DNA from: CAYRYU01 sp964428355
GTDB lineage: Bacteria > Muiribacteriota > Ozemobacteria > Ozemobacterales > Ozemobacteraceae
Direction: 5' to 3'
Length of the DNA stretch: 21,332 bases
Assembly: GCA_964428355.1 (NCBI GenBank)
Contig: CAYRYU010000116.1
Coordinates: 1 to 21,332 of the forward strand
Within the stretch, counting starts at the first letter, position 1, and every line of letters begins with the position of its first letter. Shown piece by piece: positions 15,903 to 21,332 of this stretch. Made by a program: the position numbers and the translations under genes. The notes under the pieces are model-generated. The model was given only the letters and a program-made list of their open reading frames with translations, was not told where the DNA came from and did not search any database.

Positions 15903-17140
15903 CAGTGCTCCACGCCGAAATCCTCGCGATCGGAACCGAGTTGTTGCTCGGGGAAGGCGTAGACACGAACTCCACGTTCCTGGCGGGCGCGTTGCGCGAT
16001 CTCGGAATCTTCCTGCACCGGAAGACCGTGGTGGGCGACAACCAGAAACGACTCGAGGAATGCATCAGCCAGAGCCTCGAACGGTGCGGCCTGGTTATCC
16101 TGACCGGCGGCCTGGGCCCGACGGACGACGATATGACACGCGAAGCCGTCTCGGCGGTTCTTGGAGAGACTCCCGCCGAGAATCCAGCCCTCTTGGCTGC
16201 TCTCGAGGCTGTCTTCCGGAAGCGGAACCGCCGGATGTCGCCTACAAACAGGAAGCAGGCGTGGCTCATCCCGAGCGCGACGCCCCTCGAGAACCCCGTC
16301 GGAACAGCTTGCGGCTGGTTCGCCCGAAAGAACGGGAAGATCGTGGTCGCCCTTCCCGGGCCTCCCCACGAGATGAAAAAGATGTGGTTGGAGCAGGTGG
16401 TTCCGCTTCTCCCGGCTTCCGGATCCCGGCTCCACCACGTGACCTTCCACACGCACGGCGTCGGGGAAAGCAACGTCGCAGAGCTTCTCGGCGAATTGAC
16501 CCTTCATGAGAATCCCAGTATCGCGACCTACGCCCGCCGGTTCGGGGTCGACGTCCGGGTCGCCGCGAGCGCCCCGGACCTGGAAGCGGCCAGGAAGCTC
16601 AACGCCCCCTTCGAAGCCCGGGTGGCGGAAATCCTTGGAACGAGTGTCTACGGCCGTGACGAGGAGACCCTCTCCAGCGCAATCGGTGATCTTCTGGTCC
16701 GGTCGAAACGGACGCTCGGGATCCTCGAGTCGCTTACCGGCGGACTCATAGCCGACACGATCACGGAAACGCCTGGCGCGAGCCGGTATCTCAAGGGCTG
16801 TCTGGTTCCATATCAGGAGTCCGTGAAAGAGGATTTCGGGATCCCCGGCCCGATGATTGCGAAATACGGGGTTGTCTCGGGTGAGGTTGCCCGGACGATG
16901 GCCGAAAAGGCCAGGGAGGTTTTCAGGTCCGACTGGGGATTGGGGGTGACCGGCGTTGCGGGCCCCGCACCCGTGGGGGAAAACCGTCCGGGGGTTGCCT
17001 TCATCGGCATCTGCGGCGGAGGGAAGACCTTCGTGGAGAAGACCGACTGGCCTGGAGAAAGGCGGCAGGTCAAGGAGCGGACAGTGAACATCGCGCTGAT
17101 GTTCCTTTTCAAGGCATTGAGAGGAGATCCGCTGGAATGA
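15899..17140 (+). CDS. cinA: CinA-family pyrophosphatase / NMN amidohydrolase
   Basis: A 413-residue two-domain CinA. The N-terminal molybdopterin-binding-like domain has IGTELLLGEGVDTNS (11-25), TGGLGPTDDDMTREA (69-83), NRKQA (117-121) and ALPGPPHEMKKM (151-162), and corresponds to the ADP-ribose/NAD-derivative pyrophosphatase half. The C-terminal PncC-like domain, which deamidates NMN in pyridine nucleotide recycling, has LESLTGGLIADTIT (276-289) and VVSGEVARTMAE. Its usual ESCTGG is ESLTGG here, and the glycine-rich TGIAGPGGG motif is TGVAGPAPVGENRPG, so the amidase may be altered, although the Ser is kept. The start shares ATGA with the DUF4105 stop; the end shares ATGA with thpR. Confidence 0.93.
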   Translation: MTVLHAEILAIGTELLLGEGVDTNSTFLAGALRDLGIFLHRKTVVGDNQKRLEECISQSLERCGLVILTGGLGPTDDDMTREAVSAVLGETPAENPALLAALEAVFRKRNRRMSPTNRKQAWLIPSATPLENPVGTACGWFARKNGKIVVALPGPPHEMKKMWLEQVVPLLPASGSRLHHVTFHTHGVGESNVAELLGELTLHENPSIATYARRFGVDVRVAASAPDLEAARKLNAPFEARVAEILGTSVYGRDEETLSSAIGDLLVRSKRTLGILESLTGGLIADTITETPGASRYLKGCLVPYQESVKEDFGIPGPMIAKYGVVSGEVARTMAEKAREVFRSDWGLGVTGVAGPAPVGENRPGVAFIGICGGGKTFVEKTDWPGERRQVKERTVNIALMFLFKALRGDPLE

Positions 17141-17805
17141 CGGAGCAGAACGAAGGATCGATCAGGTGCTTCCTGGCCGTTCAGATTCCTGCGGATTTCA
17201 GGAAAACCCTGTCCGAAGGATGCAGGAAGCTCGCCCCCGATTGGCGACTGACCCCATTTCACCAGCTCCACATAACCCTTGCGTTCATGGGAAGCGTTCC
17301 GGCGGACGAACTCGAACTTGTCCGTCTCACCGCGGAAAAGGCAGCATCACATTTTCCCCCGTTCCGGCTTTCCCTTGGATCCACCGGGTGCTTCCCCAAT
17401 CCGCGTTCCCCGCGCATATTTTTCGTCAGCGCCGAAAGTCCGGTTCTCAGCGGGCTGGCAAAGGAGCTGCTTTCGGAGTTGAAACCCTACGCGGACCAGA
17501 AACCATTCAAGGGGCACCTGACCCTGGCCCGCATGAGAGACCGTCTCCGGCGGCTCCTACGAGCCCCACGAGGGGGCGAATGTGACCGAATAGCCAGGAT
17601 GGCGCGGCCTTTGAGGGCACCCCCTCCCCCACCTCCACCAAACCCGCCCCGCCCGGAAGCGTGGGGTCCGGCTCCCGCTCCCAGGGGCCCGGTCCCCGGA
17701 TTCGACCTTTCCTGGACGGTGGAAAGCTTCGACCTGGTCAAAAGCACCCTATCCTCTTCCGGAGCCGACCATGTCGTCCTGTTCACATTTCCCCTGAAAG
17801 GCTGA
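17137..17805 (+). CDS. thpR: RNA 2',3'-cyclic phosphodiesterase (LigT/ThpR) with proline-rich insert
   Basis: A 222-residue 2H phosphoesterase with both HxT motifs: HITLAF (His45, Thr47) and HLTLAR (His127, Thr129). The N terminus RCFLAVQIPADFR is typical. The enzyme hydrolyses 2',3'-cyclic phosphates or forms 2'-5' links in RNA; its cellular role is uncertain. Odd: between HLTLAR and the final strands (SFDLVKSTLSSSGADHVVLFTFPL) lies an insert of roughly 40 residues (about 134-188), first Arg-rich (RDRLRRLLRAPRGG), then proline-rich (APPPPPPPNPPRP, APAPRGPVPG). The frame stays open, so it is not a simple frameshift. Its start overlaps cinA by 4 bp. Last gene of this operon. Confidence 0.9.
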   Translation: MTEQNEGSIRCFLAVQIPADFRKTLSEGCRKLAPDWRLTPFHQLHITLAFMGSVPADELELVRLTAEKAASHFPPFRLSLGSTGCFPNPRSPRIFFVSAESPVLSGLAKELLSELKPYADQKPFKGHLTLARMRDRLRRLLRAPRGGECDRIARMARPLRAPPPPPPPNPPRPEAWGPAPAPRGPVPGFDLSWTVESFDLVKSTLSSSGADHVVLFTFPLKG

Positions 17806-17853
17806 CCCCATGCCTTCTCACAGCGCAACCCGATCGGATAAGGAGTTTGAAAG

Positions 17854-19452
17854 ATGAATCGAAGGTTCCTGTCCCCATCAAGGTTTATCCTGGCCGTCTT
17901 TTTCATGTGTGCCCTGTCGACCTGTGCCACCGCACTCGATCGGACCTCCGTGATCGGAGGAAAACGAACGGTACTGGCAGTCATCAAGATCGGGGAAGCC
18001 TACAACCTCCTGATCGAATTGGCCCGGTCGTTCAAGGGGATGGGAAGCACCCCGATGAAAGCGCAAATGGCACAGCTTTTCGGGGTTGCAGCGAGGAACT
18101 TCGAGGTTTCCCGGGCAAATGCAAGGCGGGCGAAATGCTTTGCCAACCTCCGGATCATCCAGTCTGCCGTTGAGATGTACAACATGGACAACCCCCAGCT
18201 CCTCAAGACGCTCGATTTCTCAGCCCTTCAAGCGAAGAATTACCTGCGGGAGGTCCCTGACTGTCCGGAAGGTGGCAGATACTCGGCCTCGGAAAGCCTC
18301 GCGGAGGGGGGTTGCCCTACCTGCTCGATCCATGGATCGGTGAAAGATTTCAAAGGGACCCCGACGGAAGCTGAACAACCTGCGACAAGTGAAGCCGACC
18401 TGAAGACCCTTGAAAAGTCCGCATCCACTCTCCTGGAATTCCATGAACAGGCTTTGTTCCGGCCAAAGGGCGGAATCTGGGTCGGGCTCGATCCTCTCAA
18501 GGGGGGTGGATTTTTCATCGAGGCCGACTGTAAACCCGGCCCTCTACTCGATTTCCTAAAGCCACTCGGGCTTCCTCCGATCCCAGAACCGGTTTCCAAA
18601 TCCGAAACCGAAATCGTCTTCAAGGTCGAATCCCCCACAGGCCCTGGAAAGCTCGTTCTGTCTAAGGACGGACTTCTCTTCGAGCAGTTCCGCGATCCTT
18701 CCGGATCGCTCGAGGATTCCTGGAAGGATTTCCTGAAGCAGGCCGATTCCCCAGACTCGACTTTCCTCTTGGAGGTCAGCCCTGGTTTGATCAGGGAGGG
18801 ACTGGGCGGAAAAACTCCCCCCGCCGGCCCCTTCACCGCCATTCTTCCGGATCTTGTCGCCAAACAAAAAGGATTCAGGGTTGCTCTTGGCTCGAAGGAG
18901 GTGCTGCTGGCATTTTGCGTCGAGGATGCGAAAACGCGGGGAGATTTCAAAACCTTGGTGGAAAACCAGATCGGGATATTCAAGCCTCTTGGGGCCAAGC
19001 TGCTCCTGGATGCGTCGAATTCGGGGCAGATCCCGGAGCAGGCAAGGCCCCACCTCGCGTTGTTCCAGGAGTTTCTCAAGAGTGTGAACGCAATCGACCG
19101 GGACTCCTGGGTGGGAATCTCGGGCAATGGGCTGGGCAATTCGGCCTTTTCCGCAGTCCCCATCCTCGGGATTCTTTCGGCGATAGCCATCCCCAACTTC
19201 AAGAAAGCCCGGAGCAACGCCCGCGAAAAGGCCTGTTTCGCCAACCAGAGAGTCCTTCAGGGCGCGGTCGAAATGTACAACATGGATAACCAGGTAATGA
19301 TGAAGGAACTCGACATAGAGACTTTGAGGAAGGGCTCTTTGCTGCACAGTCCCATAGAATGCCCCGACCGCGGGACCTATTCCTCTGTCGGTGACCTTTC
19401 CTCAGGAGGACACATTTCCTGCTCTGTTCACGGAGAGGTCCCACAGAACTGA
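17854..19452 (+). CDS. Secreted protein with two pseudopilin-like Cys domains, function unknown
   Basis: A 532-residue protein. Residues 1-28 are a signal peptide (FILAVFFMCALSTCATA). A first pseudopilin-like block (about 82-161) has ARRAKCFANLRIIQSAVEMY (91-110) and Cys95, 137, 154, 157. The middle (about 185-420) is an uncharacterised alpha/beta region (PKGGIWVGLDPLKGGGFFIEA, GPGKLVLSKDGLLFEQFRD). A second block (about 435-527) begins with a pilin-like helix ILGILSAIAIPNFKKARSNA (438-457), then CFANQRVLQGAVEMYNMDN and Cys461, 503, 523, ending ISCSVHG. No FTLIE prepilin site precedes that internal helix. RBS AAGGAG lies 8 bp before ATG 17854. 48 bp separate it from thpR; a terminator follows. 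Role unknown; a pseudopilus partner is speculation. Confidence 0.8.
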   Translation: MNRRFLSPSRFILAVFFMCALSTCATALDRTSVIGGKRTVLAVIKIGEAYNLLIELARSFKGMGSTPMKAQMAQLFGVAARNFEVSRANARRAKCFANLRIIQSAVEMYNMDNPQLLKTLDFSALQAKNYLREVPDCPEGGRYSASESLAEGGCPTCSIHGSVKDFKGTPTEAEQPATSEADLKTLEKSASTLLEFHEQALFRPKGGIWVGLDPLKGGGFFIEADCKPGPLLDFLKPLGLPPIPEPVSKSETEIVFKVESPTGPGKLVLSKDGLLFEQFRDPSGSLEDSWKDFLKQADSPDSTFLLEVSPGLIREGLGGKTPPAGPFTAILPDLVAKQKGFRVALGSKEVLLAFCVEDAKTRGDFKTLVENQIGIFKPLGAKLLLDASNSGQIPEQARPHLALFQEFLKSVNAIDRDSWVGISGNGLGNSAFSAVPILGILSAIAIPNFKKARSNAREKACFANQRVLQGAVEMYNMDNQVMMKELDIETLRKGSLLHSPIECPDRGTYSSVGDLSSGGHISCSVHGEVPQN

Positions 19453-19470
19453 CATTCCCCCAAAAGGAAA

Positions 19471-19510
19471 ACCCCGGCGAAGCGGTCCCGTTGCTCCGTC
19501 GGGGTTTTTC
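19471..19510 (+). terminator. Intrinsic terminator after the pseudopilin-repeat gene
   Basis: ACCCCG (19471-19476) pairs with CGGGGT (19500-19505), with weaker inner pairing, followed by a T run (19505-19509). On the minus strand the stem is followed by TTTTCCTTTT, so it may also terminate the convergent hydrolase gene. Confidence 0.75.
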
Positions 19511-19571
19511 TTTGCGGCCCCGTTCCCGCCGGGGCGCCCTGGACCATGACGAACCTGGGGTTCCCACCATT

Positions 19572-20495
19572 TCAGGGCTTGGGAAGATACCGGTACACGA
19601 GGTTCATGATGATCATCCGGGTGTTATCACCCCTCCTCTGCACCGGGAGCAATTTCAGGAGTTCCTGCGCGATTTCCGGTGCTTCCGTCTGCGTCTTCCC
19701 AGCGGACATTTTCCGGGCCAGCAGGTCGAATCGGATGAGGTACCTTCCCATCTCGCGCAGATCCTGCTTGTCTGAAAGCGGGCCGTGGCCCGGGACCAGG
19801 ATCCTCTCGGGACCCATTCCCATGCGGACAAGCTGCCTCCGCCAGTTGTCGTAATCCCCCTCGGCCATGAAGGGGTGGCAGCCGGTGAAAAGGATATCTC
19901 CTGTGAACAGGATCTCGTCCGTGGGGATATCGACCACAATACTGTCTGGGGAATGCGTGTGACCCAGATACCGCAGGACGACCTTGACCCCGCCCAGATC
20001 GATGGCCCTGACATCCGAGAAGGTCTCATACGGTGGGACGAGGGTGGTTCCCTCCAAATCCCTTTCATTCATGCCCATTTCTGCCGAGTTTTCCATCATC
20101 GATTTCGAGCGACCGAACATTTCGAGACCCTTTTCATGGGTGAGCAGGGGAGTCGCCGACCCGCTGAACACGCAGTTGCCCCAAGAATGGTCGAGGTGGT
20201 AGTGGGTGTTAACAACGTATTTTATCGGTTTGTCCGTGATCCTGCGGACATCCTCGAGAAACCGGCGGGCCTCTTTTGCCGAAGTCAGGGTATCGATGAC
20301 GAGGGCACCCTTTCTTCCAACCACCAAACCGGCATTGGAACCGAACCTGTTCCCGTTGCTGTCTCCTGTAGAAGGCCAGACGTATGCCCAGACGTGCCGG
20401 GATAACTGGCGAAGCCTCATCTGTTCACCCGCGGAAAGCGTCGAACAAAAGCAGAGCACCATTATGACCAGGAAAAGAACCACTTTCGATTTCAT
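19572..20495 (-). CDS. Exported metallo-beta-lactamase-fold hydrolase
   Basis: A 307-residue MBL-fold protein. The zinc motif HXHXDH is THYHLDHSWGN; further ligands are His in LGHTHSPDSIVV, Asp in FTGDILFTG and His in VPGHGPLSD. SNAGLVVGRKGALVIDTL precedes the motif as usual. ATG 20495 gives a signal peptide (KVVLFLVIMVLCFCSTLSAGEQ), so it acts outside the cytoplasm; CFCS is not a clear lipobox. Substrate unknown: MBL proteins of this length act on thioesters, lactones, sulfur compounds or others, and nothing here favours a beta-lactam. SD AAGGGGG precedes the ATG. It is divergent from the ArsR-type gene, which may control it. Confidence 0.9.
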   Translation of the reverse strand: MKSKVVLFLVIMVLCFCSTLSAGEQMRLRQLSRHVWAYVWPSTGDSNGNRFGSNAGLVVGRKGALVIDTLTSAKEARRFLEDVRRITDKPIKYVVNTHYHLDHSWGNCVFSGSATPLLTHEKGLEMFGRSKSMMENSAEMGMNERDLEGTTLVPPYETFSDVRAIDLGGVKVVLRYLGHTHSPDSIVVDIPTDEILFTGDILFTGCHPFMAEGDYDNWRRQLVRMGMGPERILVPGHGPLSDKQDLREMGRYLIRFDLLARKMSAGKTQTEAPEIAQELLKLLPVQRRGDNTRMIIMNLVYRYLPKP

Positions 20496-20521
20496 TTTCT
20501 TCCCCCTTGAAAAGGTGGCGA

Positions 20522-20551
20522 ATTCTAACACATGCGGTTTCCCCCTTCCAA
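20522..20551 (-). promoter_or_regulatory. Weak promoter candidate for the MBL gene
   Basis: Minus-strand TTGGAA (20546-20551) and TAGAAT (20522-20527), spaced by 18 bp, about 26 bp upstream of the ATG. Prediction only. Confidence 0.35.
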
Positions 20552-20602
20552 ACTGTTGGTGTTGGTTTCAAGCCAGAGCAGGGATTAAAATGGATATCTG
20601 TT

Positions 20603-20640
20603 TTGACAATTGTCGAAATAAATGATAATTTTACTTCGAC
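20603..20640 (+). promoter_or_regulatory. Promoter and candidate ArsR operator
   Basis: TTGACA (20603-20608) and GATAAT (20624-20629) have a short 15-bp spacer. A perfect palindrome GACAATTGTC (20605-20614) covers the -35 box, and an inverted repeat GTCGAA-N17-TTCGAC (20612-20617, 20635-20640) flanks the -10 box. This AT-rich stretch lies in the divergent space of an ArsR-type gene, where autorepressor sites are normally found. Confidence 0.5.
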
Positions 20641-20661
20641 GTTTATAAAAATGGAGCCGAT

Positions 20662-21332
20662 ATGGATATCGACACGGTACAAGCCATTCTTTCGGCAATG
20701 TCTGACAGATCCCGGCTGCTTTTGCTGCATGACCTGCTGGAAAAGCCCCGCTGCGTGGAGGAGCTGGCGGAACGGGAGGGACTTTCGGCATCGACCGTTT
20801 CCTTCCATCTTCGGAAGCTCGAACTTGCCGGAATCGTAAGGAAGACGCGCGAGCAATATTACTCCGTCTTCAACCTCAACATCGAACTTCTGAAGCTGTC
20901 CCTGGAACAACTGCTGGCTTTCGAGAACCCGATAAGGACCCTCCGGGAGGAGCGGGAGTTCGCGGCCCGTAAGATGGCCCTGGGAGGCCTGTTCCGGAAC
21001 GGGACACTTCCGCGAATCCCGGTCCAACGGAAGAAGCGCCTTCTGGTTATAGGGGAGCTGGTCAAGTCATTCGAAACCGGTCGCAGATACCCCGAAACCG
21101 AGGTGAATGAAATCCTCCGAAGGTTCAACCCCGACTACTGCCTTCTCCGCCGCCTTCTTGTCGACGAAGGGCTTATGGGCCGAGAGCATGGAATCTACTG
21201 GGTCACGGAAAACCCAAATCCGGGGACGCCCGACCCGTTTTCGAAATCCGAGGGGTGTCCTCAAGGACCGCGCCCGTCGGGCCAAGGACGGGCCATCCGT
21301 GGCCCTGGCCCGACACTGCCGCATCCTGCGGT
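20662..21332 (+). CDS. ArsR-type transcriptional regulator with DUF2087 domain, partial at 3' end
   Basis: The open frame runs to the window end, so only 223 residues are visible and the stop is missing. Residues 1-80 are an ArsR winged helix: ILSAMSDRSRLLLLHDLL, then CVEELAEREGLSASTVSFHLRKLELAGIV as recognition helix and wing. Residues about 115-185 match DUF2087: LPRIPVQRKKRLLVIGELVKSF, YPETEVNEILRRFNPDYCLLRRLLVDEGLM. No Cys cluster typical of metal sensors is seen, so the ligand is unknown. After about residue 187 the Pro/Gly-rich tail no longer resembles the family. SD GGAG (20653-20656) precedes ATG 20662. Its promoter and operator-like repeats lie just upstream and divergent from the MBL gene. 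Confidence 0.85.
   Translation, partial: MDIDTVQAILSAMSDRSRLLLLHDLLEKPRCVEELAEREGLSASTVSFHLRKLELAGIVRKTREQYYSVFNLNIELLKLSLEQLLAFENPIRTLREEREFAARKMALGGLFRNGTLPRIPVQRKKRLLVIGELVKSFETGRRYPETEVNEILRRFNPDYCLLRRLLVDEGLMGREHGIYWVTENPNPGTPDPFSKSEGCPQGPRPSGQGRAIRGPGPTLPHPA

Noticed and set aside
19572..20495. Beta-lactamase (antibiotic resistance) label for the MBL protein
   Set aside because: Only the general MBL fold motifs are visible; nothing points to a beta-lactam substrate.

Overview
The window looks like a stretch of a metagenome-assembled, GC-rich genome from a bacterium with a Gram-negative-type envelope: lipoprotein signal peptides, an MltA-type murein transglycosylase, type IV pilin-like proteins and an ABC-2 exporter. 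It contains three runs of exactly 100 N. The pseudopilin-like signature CFANQRVLQGAVEMYNMDN, several prepilin-type proteins and a C25-type protease recall the Candidatus Riflebacteria/Ozemobacteria group. That is a low-confidence guess from family memory. I see no tRNA, rRNA, CRISPR array or intact transposase.

Layout. (1) 1-4056, minus strand: an operon of three type IV pilin-like proteins (a large PilX-like protein with a beta-repeat tail, then PilV-like and PilW-like minor pilins with overlapping ends), followed by a separately promoted Cys/Gly/Ser repeat lipoprotein and a terminator. The N run inside the large gene is an assembly artefact: 55 bp are repeated exactly on both sides, and collapsing them restores one 717-residue protein. 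(2) 4132-7083, plus strand: a tightly coupled trio of a SPL-like radical SAM protein, an ABC ATPase and an ABC-2 permease. (3) 7212-11187, plus strand: a secreted gingipain-like C25 protease with PEGA and Ig-like modules, and an MltA lytic transglycosylase, each broken by a real assembly gap. (4) 11258-14999, minus strand: a complete riboflavin operon ribD-ribE-ribBA-ribH behind a clear sigma70-type promoter, an FMN riboswitch and an intrinsic terminator. (5) 15021-15064: two REP-like palindromes. (6) 15144-17805, plus strand: DUF4105 protein, CinA and ThpR, joined by ATGA stop/start overlaps. (7) 17854-19452, plus strand: a secreted protein in which a pseudopilin-like Cys domain occurs twice, about 366 residues apart, the second preceded by a pilin-like hydrophobic helix. 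(8) 19572-21332: a periplasmic or lipid-anchored metallo-beta-lactamase-fold hydrolase divergent from an ArsR-DUF2087 regulator, which runs off the window; the space between holds promoter-like boxes and inverted repeats.

How it fits together. The riboflavin block is a self-contained, FMN-controlled pathway from GTP and ribulose-5-phosphate to riboflavin. The pilin-like operon, the Cys lipoprotein, the C25 protease and the pseudopilin-repeat protein all point to an elaborate cell surface and secretion apparatus. The least conventional items are the internal/duplicated pseudopilin protein, the Cys-repeat lipoprotein, the radical SAM/ABC exporter operon and the proline-rich insert in ThpR.
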